Below the pieces are notes generated by a model, which was given only the letters and a program-made list of their open reading frames with translations, had not been told where the DNA came from and did no database searches. This document shows, piece by piece, positions 42,245 to 50,513 of a DNA stretch of 50,513 nucleotides. This DNA comes from Spongospora subterranea (lineage: Eukaryota > Endomyxa > Phytomyxea > Plasmodiophorida > Plasmodiophoridae): contig OUQQ01000072.1 of assembly GCA_900404475.1 (NCBI GenBank), forward strand, positions 1-50,513. The letters are read 5' to 3'. Within the stretch, counting starts at the first letter, position 1, and every line of letters starts with the position of its first letter. The position numbers were made by a program, and so were the translations under genes.

Positions 42245-43681
42245 TTGACCTCTAATTTGAATTATTCAGACACAACTGACCCGTTATTCAAACATCAGAT
42301 CAATACGATGGCGACAACTCTCAGCAAAGCAGTTGCTGTGGAACGGCGCCGGCCGATCGCGGAGGAAACTGAGATGTGGTCGACGATGCTTCATGTGATC
42401 GATAGCTTCGCCGCGGAATGCCTGGCGATATCGGCCAAAATCGATAACAGTGTGGCGATGGTCACAACTCAGTGGATTCGGGGGCAAACCATACTAGTAT
42501 CGCTGGACGAGGCGTTGAAAAACCACGCCGCCCAAACCGAAAAACATCGCACTGCCATTGAAACGCAGCGAAGACGCTGTACTGAATTGATAAACGGGCT
42601 GGACATCAATGAGAAATATGGAGTTGAGCAAGGAAAACATGTAGCTCAATGTTTGCGACGAATCGATAAAGCGTATCGTGCGTGTTTATCATATGAGATC
42701 GCCCTATCAGCTGCTCGAACCCATCAGCGCATCTGGACCAACATTGAAGTCCCGAACATGCTGAACGCCCTGCAAGAATCGTGCAATCATCGCGCGCAAA
42801 TTGTGGATGGCGCTTGCCGAGATATTGCCGATGTGCTGATTCAGCATGTCGACCAAAGTCTGTGCTTAAACCCCATCAGAAGTAGGGTTATATCCGATCC
42901 GATTATCCCCAGCGTTCATATACCGGCCCAGTCCAAGGCTCCTGTTCCAGATATTCACATGTTTACATACGCTGTTCCCTTAACCTTATCGGATCTGATC
43001 GAACGGCGCCGACTGCTGTTGATGGATCTTCAAGGGCCGTCACCAGCTCCAGATACCAGACTGACCTTATCGGAAATGGTTCTACATCAATATTCACAGC
43101 ATCCCGACCTCAAGGTGCCCCTGGAATTTCATCGAATAATGCAAGGGTTGAAGAACATCAGAAGCGTTGGATTCGCCGCTTTTCGAATGACTCCCAGGCA
43201 GTCTGTTCTGATTGATTTCAGAAAACAACTCAGCGCGGGATTTTTCGATTGCGACGCTATTCCCGACGTTGTCTTTTTATCGGGATATCAGCTCAAATGT
43301 TGGCTTCGAGAGCTCCCGTATCCCGTTATCCCTGTCGAACTTTATATACATTGCATCGAGTTAGGGAAAGGCCCGATCGGTGTCAACGAGAACGTCAGCG
43401 CAGCACTTGAGGAAATACTTGAACGATTACCGACCGTCAACCGCCTGGTGCTGAAGGCAATCATTGCTGTTCTAAGGATGGCATTGCAAGCCGATGCTGC
43501 TGTCGGAATTGACATGCTGGCTGCAATCTTTGCACCCAATCTTATGAGGAACCCAATCGACGACGATCCACCCAAGATGCTCGAGGACCTTGCTTCCGAA
43601 AGGGGGTTTGTTACGCTTTTGATCAACCATTGGGATATCGACAAGAGTATTCTTGATAATTTTCTATTGCTTGGACAATAA
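42245..43681 (+). CDS. RhoGAP-domain protein with N-terminal BAR/F-BAR-like coil
   Basis: The C-terminal domain has RhoGAP landmarks: FAAFRMTP with the likely arginine finger, then LSGYQLKCWLRELPYPVIP, LPTVNRLVLKAIIAVLRM and IFAPNLMR. The region before it (about residues 20-220) is a helical, basic module (KAVAVERRRPIAEETEMW, LAISAKIDNSVAM, GKHVAQCLRRIDKAYRACL) resembling BAR/F-BAR coils, so the protein may couple membrane curvature to Rho/Rac/Cdc42 inactivation. The conserved NLA of the GAP is altered to DMLA. The frame's first ATG is at 42308. An upstream plus frame 42024-42248 (SKLSLCSSTWNN, GNQIMSRLHAFASITALA) looks like the missing F-BAR start, followed by a GTACGT donor and TTATTCAG acceptor, but the phases do not match. 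Confidence 0.85.
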   Translation: MTSNLNYSDTTDPLFKHQINTMATTLSKAVAVERRRPIAEETEMWSTMLHVIDSFAAECLAISAKIDNSVAMVTTQWIRGQTILVSLDEALKNHAAQTEKHRTAIETQRRRCTELINGLDINEKYGVEQGKHVAQCLRRIDKAYRACLSYEIALSAARTHQRIWTNIEVPNMLNALQESCNHRAQIVDGACRDIADVLIQHVDQSLCLNPIRSRVISDPIIPSVHIPAQSKAPVPDIHMFTYAVPLTLSDLIERRRLLLMDLQGPSPAPDTRLTLSEMVLHQYSQHPDLKVPLEFHRIMQGLKNIRSVGFAAFRMTPRQSVLIDFRKQLSAGFFDCDAIPDVVFLSGYQLKCWLRELPYPVIPVELYIHCIELGKGPIGVNENVSAALEEILERLPTVNRLVLKAIIAVLRMALQADAAVGIDMLAAIFAPNLMRNPIDDDPPKMLEDLASERGFVTLLINHWDIDKSILDNFLLLGQ

Positions 43682-43821
43682 ATCATTTTGTGGTCTCAAA
43701 TGGGTCGATGATATTTTTGTGCTTTTAGAAAGAGTTGACAATGAATCTAACGGGAACAGCGTTGTCCAGATTTGTGGTCAATACAAGTATTTATATGATG
43801 ATGCAGCTGTTTATATACAAT

Positions 43822-45798
43822 CTAAACGTCCGCTAACCAACGATGAAGCGTGGCGTAGCTGAACGGGTGCTTATCAAGCATTGTGTTGACTTCTTGGAGA
43901 AACTGTTGTCTGATTCTTGGAAAATCCATGTAGGTAGCATTTTGTTGTTGAAACGTACGATCGAAGCGCATTAGCAAGGCACAGAAGATTTGCTCAAATG
44001 CCTCATTATGAGGCGTATCTTGATGACAGAATGTCAGTAAAAGTTCGTTTCCACCGCTACCAGATTCGTGATTGGGGGCTACAGAAAACAGTCAGGATAC
44101 ATAACGACCTGCGATTCGTGTGCAAGGTTTACACGGTAATGGACCAATCAAATCGTCCAGCATTTGAACTAAATTGATGGCAGCAGTACATACAGGATAT
44201 TGTCTACAATTGTGCACCATCTCCCTGGCGAGTTCGCCGAGAGATTCTGCCCAATATACAACGCAGCGTAATCCCTTCAATGAAGTGACTTCAGTCGTAA
44301 CACTGAGTTAACAATAATGAGATGATAACTTGGCTTACCAGGTATCCAGTCCCCCTAAAATCGGTTTGAGGATCTTTACCTTGAAAGCCAATATCTTTCC
44401 ATAGGTCTGATTTTCTTCCTCTACATTCAGCGATGATGAGTGTTATTGCACGAACGGTAGTCAACTCAACGTACGGGAAAGGCACTTCGGGTTTCAGTAC
44501 AACCCAAAGACGCTCTAAAAAAGCGGCATGATCAGGGTGATCCCAGTTAACGGGAATACCCATCTGAGTTCTTTTCTGTCTGATATCCGCAATCTGAGAA
44601 CAAATGTTGATACATGTGACATGCATAAGAAAAAATGGACTAACGCGGGCGAGTTTTCGCTCGTGGTACAGTTCGACATGAAGTTTTACTGTTTCCAGTA
44701 GTTCCTTTTGAGATTTCTCCATATCGCGATTTGAGGTTCCAGGAACTACAAGAACTGTTTCTTTTTGTAAATTCGCGCCATCGTCACGCCATCTGATGCA
44801 CACAGCGCGTCCCAACACTTCTTGGAATCCTTTAACTTTTTCAGCTGAAGACCATAATTAGAGTGTAGAAGCAGATTGAACAGGCCAATTACCTAAAACA
44901 ACCCTTTTCGTCGACAATGACCTAACCTGACTTATTGGTCTAATCATCCGTACAGCAAAATCTTTGGTTTGGGCATCGCTACGTAGACAATAGATTACTG
45001 ATGAGAGGTAGAGCAAAATAGTGATACTACCTGTAATCCTGGCAATCGATATTGGACAAGGCCAAGTCGCCACTACTGGTTATCGCGAAAATGCGGTTAA
45101 GCCAAACTTTCGATTCGGAAATACCTTCAAGAACGTGGAATACGGACCCATTCCTTCTCAGCCCATACAGATCTCGTTCACACTTTAACGGCTTTAAAAA
45201 CAAGCTCAAGATTTCGTAATGTCGTTCTACCTTGTTAAACAAGGGCTCCATTGATTCTTTTGAAGAAATTTTTACTGACAACCTTGATGTAATGCTTGTG
45301 TCAATATGTACAAAAACGCCATTACTTTTTCCGTCAGAATCAACGGACTTGTAAGCTGCGATTTGTTCACTAAGGAAGCGTTTAAGGACGAAGAGCTCGT
45401 CGACTAACGAAAGTTGGTGCACAATAAAATAGACAATGAGTTCGGAGTCAACACCTGACTGGAAATGAGCGAGACTAATTTTAGAATTGCCCACACATGT
45501 ACCTTGTGCTTGTAATGAAAAACAGCACTCACATTTATCGCAGACTCGAAGGGTGGACTTTGGATCTATCCAAACGAGTAACCTTCTGGATTTAGAACAT
45601 GAATTGCAGATGACAAGCCTTTCAGATTTTAATAAAATACACTGCAATGTGTTGATTTATGGGTCATTACCCGCATGATCGACAATGGTGACGTCGTAAA
45701 AATAACGTGAACGCTTGCGAACAAAGTGAGCATAACGGTGCCTGGGCATCGGGAGCCCATGGCGAGGCAATTGGCGATGACACTCTAGGTAGCTGCAT
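43822..45798 (-). CDS. FYVE-PH-ELMO domain fusion protein
   Basis: Exon 1 (45798-45671) and exon 2 (45618-45031) encode a FYVE zinc finger: [45 protein letters not shown], which binds PI3P on endosomes. A PH-like region follows ([13 protein letters not shown] core, [15 protein letters not shown], then from 44978 [16 protein letters not shown], ending [15 protein letters not shown] across a 49-nt intron that removes an in-frame TAA). The C-terminal half is an ELMO domain: [52 protein letters not shown], and [35 protein letters not shown] proteins act as GAPs for Arf/Arl GTPases or with DOCK GEFs. Splicing is consistent through the chain, so one gene is inferred. Total about 550 residues. Confidence 0.75.
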
Positions 45799-46201
45799 GG
45801 ATCAGGACGAGGTCACAATGTCCGGATGGCCCATTCAGAAGAAGGGTTTCACAAAAACAGCGGTTGTTATATATATATTGGGACGATATAATAATCGTTC
45901 CTCTCCCGAGATTGCAGATCGATAAAGCTGGGTCAGGCCCTTAACTTAACAGTGTATCTTAGATACTGACCGCCCTATGGGTACAGTATAGCAAAAAGTA
46001 CACTGTGAGTCATGAGAGGCCCCATCAACTCATGGGAAAATCAACACGCGAGATGTGAAAAGTCGCCTCGTTGCCTCACTTTCATTCAACGTCTGGGCGG
46101 AAATATGTATATCATCATGTTTTTGTTTGCATGGAATCTACACCAAACTGGTGAAGCGCGTTGGCTGAACGCAATATTTACAAGAACAATGAATGTAGAC
46201 G
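45799..46201. other. Intergenic region, no gene seen
   Basis: About 400 bases upstream of the FYVE gene and downstream of the phosphatase. Plus-strand frames at 45707-45925 and 46012-46221 are shadows or chance; the first overlaps the FYVE exon. Confidence 0.3.
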
Positions 46202-46757
46202 TCATGGCGGTACAGGAATAATCGGAACGTAGTTATCCTCATGCCGCATCGTATTGACTCCATTGAACAAGTCACGCTCCAAGGCCAGCAATTCTTCAAA
46301 CATTTGATAACGAGGTTGCGTAGTAGGCCTCAACTTTTTAACAGCATTGAACGCTTGCCGTAAGGTTTGCTTCTTTTCACTCATGAGATACGCTCTGAGC
46401 ATGCAATCTTCTCAGTTTCAAATTGGCCTCACCGATAACCCGTTTTACATGAGTAAAGCTGGTGACCTCGATTTCCCTTCGATGCAGTGTACTAATGTGT
46501 ATACGTGTTTTTCCGAAGCGTGCCGAAGAAACTTGAACGCGTCGGAAAGATAAGGTCGCAGAGGATCTACTCCGTTGTCTAAGATAGGAATCCTGTGAGT
46601 TTCGAGATTCTGTTCGTGATACTCAAGTTGGAATTCATCAACAGGAGCAACTGTGAGCACGTGTTCAACACCGTTTGCCCTTAAGAAATCTATATCACTT
46701 GCCATTCGCGCATCCCCTAAGCATATGTACTTGACGTCATCGTCTTCATTGGATTTC
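46202..46757 (-). CDS. Dual-specificity protein phosphatase
   Basis: Exon A (46757-46449) and exon B (46394-46202) contain a complete DUSP core: VKYICLGDARMASDIDFL, NGVEHVLTVAPVDE, RIPILDNGVDPLRPYL with the general-acid Asp, then the P-loop VHCIEGKSRSPALL (HCX5R intact) continuing IAYLMSEKKQTLRQAF, KLRPTTQPRY. This removes phosphate from Ser/Thr and Tyr of MAPK-like substrates. The CXXX order IEG instead of the common XAG is unusual but keeps the fold residues. An N-terminal exon probably lies at about 47055-46930 (SDFGQFWTLADDWIFHQRKG), but no ATG was found for it. Sequence between 46930 and 46758 also encodes hydrophobic frames that may be intron. Confidence 0.85.
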
Positions 46758-47265
46758 CTAGGCAGGTAATTGATATACAGAAAAAGAAAACAACACATAA
46801 GAGCAATACATTTGCAATAAAATTATCCCGATCCGAGCAAGGACAGCAAATCCAAGTGGTTTCAGTATGCAGGTCGCAACAAAAGAGAGCATCAAGGGTG
46901 CGACCTTAGTGGATACACAGGCAATACAGATCTGCCAGACCTTTTGAGCCTGACAGAATCCGGCAAGTGCACGTTTTGGCAGGAGCAACAGCACCGCGCC
47001 CTTGCGTTGGTGAAAAATCCAGTCGTCAGCTAAAGTCCAAAATTGTCCAAAATCACTCAAGTACCCACCACTCAGCGGCCGAATGTACGTTTCTCAAATG
47101 TCCGTAGCTGTCGACAGATAAAACGCATGGCACCTTACAGTCAATCTACTGTAGGACCTTTCCGTCACTGTCAATCACGCTTCTCAATTCATTTGAATAT
47201 CGAGCGGATACTGTTAGTATCGTTGTTGTTGATTCTTTTCAGAATTATTCATAAGCTCACTTTTG

Positions 47266-47607
47266 ATGATCGAGTCCGTTTTGGCGGGAGCCATTATATC
47301 GGCCATTGCAGATGCGTGGCGTTCATTGTTTCATATGGTTGTTATCATCACATCGCTGATGATCGTTATTTCTGCAGTTGCAGCAGTCGGGACATATGTT
47401 TGTGCAATTTGCGTCAAGGATCGCAATCAAAGGAGAGCAGACGCTCAAACAGACCGGGCTGAGCGCAGAGCCAATGCACAAGCCGACCTGTTTGACCGCA
47501 GAGCCGACCGGGTCAACGCAGCGCCGACGCCTAGGCGACGGGTTGAACTATCTTATTCATTCCCCTTTCATTTTTTAAATTTATACAGAGTTGACCAGTT
47601 AAGATAG
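47266..47607 (+). CDS. Hypothetical membrane protein with Arg/Ala repeats
   Basis: The frame from the ATG at 47266 encodes 113 residues: an N-terminal hydrophobic segment (ESVLAGAIISAIADAW), a second longer one (VVIITSLMIVISAVAAVGTYV) and then a repetitive basic tail, RRADAQTDRAERRANAQADL, DRRADRVNAAPTPRRR. No family recognised. It is isolated among mobile-element remnants. Confidence 0.35.
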   Translation: MIESVLAGAIISAIADAWRSLFHMVVIITSLMIVISAVAAVGTYVCAICVKDRNQRRADAQTDRAERRANAQADLFDRRADRVNAAPTPRRRVELSYSFPFHFLNLYRVDQLR

Positions 47608-47632
47608 GTATCTTCACAGGGGAAGGTATTCT

Positions 47633-47948
47633 GATTGCCCATCCACAGGACGATAAGCAACTTGCGGGGACCAGGATCCAGGAATTGTGACAAGCTTATC
47701 ATCCTATGGATGGGCAATTAATATATCTGGGACCTTTTCGTCACTAGCAATGGGACTATTGTAACAATGCGTGCCTGCAGTCTGGGACCTTTTCGTCACT
47801 AGCAATGGGACTATTGTAACAATGCGTGCCTGCAGTCTGGGACCTTTTCGTCACTAGCAATGGGACTATTGTAACAATGCGTGCCTGCAGTCTGGGACCT
47901 TTTCGTCACTAGCAATGGGACTCTTGTAAGTTGTAAGCGTGCCTGCAA
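47633..47948. repeat. 55-bp minisatellite with flanking inverted repeat
   Basis: Four copies of a 55-bp unit starting GGGACCTTTTCGTCACTAGC begin at 47729, 47784, 47839 and 47894. The first three are identical where complete; the last diverges after GGGACTCTTGTAAG. Just upstream, ATTGCCCATCCACAGGACGATAAGC (about 47633) is mirrored by GCTTATCATCCTATGGATGGGCAAT (to about 47720), so the array is preceded by a roughly 25-bp imperfect inverted repeat. Confidence 0.93.
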
Positions 47949-48002
47949 ATATGAGAAACCGCGCAATTTGAAATTCGATTTTCCCGGAGAGTTTAGATGG
48001 CC

Positions 48003-48070
48003 TGAAAATCGATTCTTATTTGAAAATCTCCTCTCGAGGTGATTTTCAGATGAAAATCGATTCTGGCGGA
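48003..48070. repeat. Short direct/inverted repeat cluster
   Basis: TGAAAATCGATTCT occurs at about 48002 and 48051, and between them GAAAATCTCCTC/GAGGTGATTTTC forms a hairpin with a two-base centre. It may be a decayed terminal repeat of the adjacent SANT-like element. Confidence 0.7.
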
Positions 48071-48402
48071 CTTTGTGTACGGCATTCCGACACGACATCC
48101 ATCCAATCCACTCTTCATCGCCATGGTCTCTCGAAAGCAGACAACGAAGGCCGAGTTTTTGGCCATAATTTCTTTCTTGGAAATCCCCAGCAATTTCGCT
48201 TTGATAGCCGGAGGTGCGGCCAATGGCCAGGCCCTTGTGGCCGGTCAAAAGCTCACAAAAATGCAGCCTACCAGGAGTTGTCGTGTTTTGTCAACTCGAT
48301 AACACAAGACAAGGACAGAATATGGACATCATCGAACGCCAAAAGTCGGTATACCAGCTACCTCAAACTCTACAAGACTGCCAAGTACGAGAGTTCCCAG
48401 AC

Positions 48403-49229
48403 TGTAACATACATCGGTATACACTGGTCAGGTGGATTACTATAGATGCTATTTACACACAATAGATGTTCCTATTCCGAGCCAATATACTCTCTGTGTA
48501 TTAGATCCGATATCTGGTCCGTAAAGTCCGTCAGGAACTCCGTTGCCAGCTATATCCAATACAATAGGGTAGCCTGTCGTAGGCTATAACATAGGGTCAA
48601 TACGTTGACACATATGTTACACTTCCTTCTTTCAAAGAAATGCCCCACCCATGAAAATTTTAGATGAAAATCCGAAATTTCCTGAAGCCAGTTTGCGTCT
48701 ATAATCATTATGCAAAAAAATAGGAATCTTTTACAAGTAGGTTATACTTTCCCTAATCAATATCGTTTCTAATATTAATCTAGTCCTCACTGACTATCTT
48801 GTTAGAGACCATGAATGAATCCTCATCCAAGGTACTGTGAGACTTTCACTCACTAAACCAAAAAANTCGTAATACACAACTATTGTATAAATACGAATCA
48901 TCCAACAATCAGTATCAACCAGTACATGCCATTTATGACACCCGGTGTCGTCCCTGATCTATCCTTCCCTTTGTATAAAATGACATACATTTTCATACTA
49001 AAGAATTCTTTGTAACATACATCGGTATACACTGGTCAGGTGGATTACTATAGATGCTATTTACACACAATAGATGTTCCTATTCCGAGCCAATATACTC
49101 TCTGTGTATTAGATCCGATATCTGGTCCGTAAAGTCCGTCAGGAACTCCGTTGCCAGCTATATCCAATACAATAGGGTAGCCTGTCGTAGGCTATAACAT
49201 AGGGTCAATACGTTGACACATATGTTACA
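48403..49229 (-). mobile_element. Small LTR retroelement (TRIM-like or gap-collapsed) with 5-bp TSD
   Basis: Two identical 219-bp terminal repeats (48403-48621 and 49011-49229) start TGTAACATA and end TATGTTACA, so they have TG..CA ends and a 9-bp terminal inverted repeat. The insertion is bounded by the direct repeat CAGAC (48398-48402 and 49230-49234). On the minus strand the tract GAAAGAAGGAAG sits directly before one repeat, the position of a polypurine tract, giving minus orientation. The 389-bp interior has no long frame and contains a single N at 48866, so it could be a true TRIM or the two ends of a longer element whose coding centre was not assembled. No clear tRNA primer site was found. 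Identical repeats mean recent insertion. Confidence 0.88.
48866..48866. other. Assembly gap inside LTR element
   Basis: A single N at 48866. Unlike the other two joins it is not flanked by an immediate duplication. Its true size is unknown and may hide the element's coding region. Confidence 0.9.
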
Positions 49230-49776
49230 CAGACGGGTTAAGGCGTCAATAACCGGGACGTCGCCAATGGCGTTGAACTATCACGGCAAAGTTGGAGGCC
49301 ATTTGCCCGTTCTTTGCTAGATTGGATAAATTATTTGGACACCGCCAGAATATAACGTCCGCACTCATCGCTGAGCTGGGCGTTTCAAGCGATTTGTTTC
49401 CCTCTTCAAATCCATATGAATGCGATTCGTATGGACTTGAAGAGGACGTTCATCAAACGGGGGGTCCCGCGTTGACGCAATACTCTGGAGAATCTGCAAC
49501 GGTCGACGATGATGTTGGCCATGCGATGAATGAAGTTACCAACGTCCCAATTAGTCCTGCGGTGATTGTAACTCCGAAATCTAGAAATAACAAGAGGAAG
49601 TTAAGCAAACAGTTGAATTGGTCTTCCCTTAATAAACTGTTTTTTATGACCAAAAAAGTGCAGTACTTTCTGTTAAATTTCTTTGCGCCACTGCCACTGA
49701 GCAGCAGCAACGTTCCGGTCATGAGGTGGTTTCATCTCAACACTGGCTTCTCCATTTGATGAATCTGTAAACGGAA

Positions 49777-50387
49777 CTAAGTCATCAGCTGGCAGCCTTC
49801 GTTGATTGACCATGTTATGCTGAACACAACATGAGATAATCCAGTCGCATGCAAACTCCACATCAGATGTCCATATTCAGAAATGAAACCTGCTTGTCGA
49901 TTTGGCATCAGCAACCGTGGTCGTATTGACGTAACAAATTCAATTGCTAGCTCACTGGTTTCCTGTGGCGAACGCTGCGCTTCGTGAGTTGCAATACGGA
50001 TTGCAAAATGATTCGCCGCAAGAAACCTGCGAACTAACTGGTCTTTCGCTCGAGCGGTCTTGCGCCGAAACGAAGGATCGATTTGGCCCGCCTTGACGAC
50101 CACCATCCCGTGAGAAATAGCAAGACCAACTTCTCTGTTCTCAAAGATCCATTAAAAAGTTGCTCAGAAAAGTCATTCATGCAGGATTCTCGCCCGCGAT
50201 GAGATGAAAGTGCCGATGGTCGCACATTTTGAATTTCCTCTTTGCGCTTTAGCCAGCGTCTAATTTGGGAAGGCTGAACTCCATGCCCAGCGGCAAAGGC
50301 AGAAAGGGAAACCCCAGCGTTCAAACTCTCATCAAGATGAGAGAGGATCTGCAATATCTCAACATTTTTTATTGCACGGCGAGGCAT
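49777..50387 (-). pseudogene. Decayed pogo/Tigger-type transposase N-terminus
   Basis: The ATG at 50387 opens a helix-turn-helix: MPRRAIKNVEILQILSHLDE, SLSAFAAGHGVQPSQIRRWL. After a frameshift in a T-run near 50158 the adjacent frame reads FENREVGLAISHGMVVVKAG, then FRRKTARAKDQLVRRFLAAN, FAIRIATHEAQR, the CENP-B-like second DNA-binding module typical of Tc1/mariner-pogo transposases. A further shift follows LLMPNRQAGFIS, where the catalytic core (usually opening with an N-M-D-x-T-P block) should begin but is not recoverable. DDE residues are absent from the window, so this is a truncated relic. Confidence 0.65.
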
Positions 50388-50513
50388 GTTTTGCAGAATG
50401 ATGATCAGGTTCCGGAGTGCGGGCTCACCCCACTAATTCTCCAAGCTCAGAACTACCGTATTTCTCGGTGTCCTGTACCAGGCAAATGTGCTAACAAAGT
50501 GCGTAATGAGTAC
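50388..50513. other. Right end of window
   Basis: Last 126 bases, upstream of the transposase start. Nothing recognised; possible terminal inverted repeat of the element cannot be tested without the other end. Confidence 0.3.

Larger units (their letters stand above)
48123..49759 (+). pseudogene. SANT/Myb-like transposon gene, frameshifted and split by an LTR element
   Basis: From the ATG at 48123 the frame reads SRKQTTKAEFLAIISFLEI and GQALVAGQKLTK, then a one-base shift at an A-run (about 48255) continues as AAYQELSCFVNSITQDKDRI, WTSSNAKSRYTSYLKLYKTA, ending SSQT at 48402. This W...KSRY...YLK.YK pattern is the DNA-binding module of fungal and oomycete transposon-associated SANT/Myb-like proteins. 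After the LTR insertion (48403-49229) the same gene resumes with a stop soon after QTG, and further on EAICPFFARLDKLFGHRQNI, the characteristic 'cP...RLD.LFG.R.NV' motif. The following region is acidic then basic (KSRNNKRKLSKQL). Frameshift, stops and insertion make it inactive. Confidence 0.7.

Noticed and set aside
48403..49230. Interpretation of the 219-bp repeats as a third scaffold-join artefact
   Set aside because: Unlike the two 224-bp joins, the repeats are separated by 389 bp, have TG..CA ends and are bounded by a CAGAC target duplication, which an assembly overlap would not create.

Overview
This window is nuclear DNA from a eukaryote with a compact genome. Genes are a few hundred bases apart and are interrupted by very short GT-AG introns, mostly 42-70 nt. 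Many exon chains could be joined base by base. The gene content points to a zoosporic (flagellated) organism, most likely an early-diverging fungus or close opisthokont relative such as a chytrid, blastocladiomycete or aphelid type. It combines axoneme/centriole genes (a CCDC96/CFAP184-like coiled coil, an EFCAB9-like EF-hand protein, a CEP164-like WW protein) with a fungal-looking Gbp2/Hrb1-type RRM protein, a TEY MAP kinase and fungal/oomycete-style transposon fragments. The lineage is inference; a phylogeny of the proteasome, MAPK or VDAC proteins would settle it.

Layout. 0.9-10.2 kb: ubiquitin-eS31 (-), a WD40 protein (+), MIC60/mitofilin (-), a 27-bp minisatellite, a two-RRM protein (+), a WW/coiled-coil protein (+) and a MAGE-domain NSE3 homologue (-). 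10.95-15.4 kb: one large intron-rich gene for TIMELESS/Tof1 (-). 15.5-16.6 kb: a foldback (inverted-duplicated) relic of a SANT/NAM-like transposon gene plus a perfect hairpin. 17.9-22.4 kb: an ING-type PHD protein (-), a tiny membrane protein (+), the CCDC96-like gene (+) and mitochondrial porin VDAC (+). 22.9-27.1 kb: a small unknown gene and poorly resolved ORFs. 27.2-33.6 kb: ROK fructokinase (+), tail-anchored fatty aldehyde dehydrogenase (-), SmD3 (-), EFCAB9-like (-) and MAPK (-). 34.2-38.0 kb: two assembly joins, each with a 224-bp exact duplication around a single N, a decayed Ty3-like gag with its own inverted duplication, and a BioD-like P-loop protein. 38.4-46.8 kb: a PPR-like protein (+), proteasome beta-7/PSMB4 (-), HemK/PrmC methyltransferase (+), a RhoGAP (+), a FYVE-PH-ELMO protein (-) and a dual-specificity phosphatase (-). 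47.2-50.5 kb: mobile-element territory, with a 55-bp minisatellite, a SANT/Myb-like transposon gene split by a small LTR element with a 5-bp target duplication, and a decayed pogo/Tigger-type transposase.

Functional themes: mitochondrial architecture and translation (MIC60, VDAC, PrmC, PPR), genome maintenance (TIMELESS, NSE3, ING), RNA processing (SmD3, RRM protein), proteostasis (ubiquitin-eS31, PSMB4), small-GTPase/membrane signalling (RhoGAP, FYVE-PH-ELMO, MAPK, DUSP) and the flagellum. Nothing suggests operons. Several neighbours are divergent pairs sharing short intergenic promoters. No rRNA, tRNA or CRISPR was seen.
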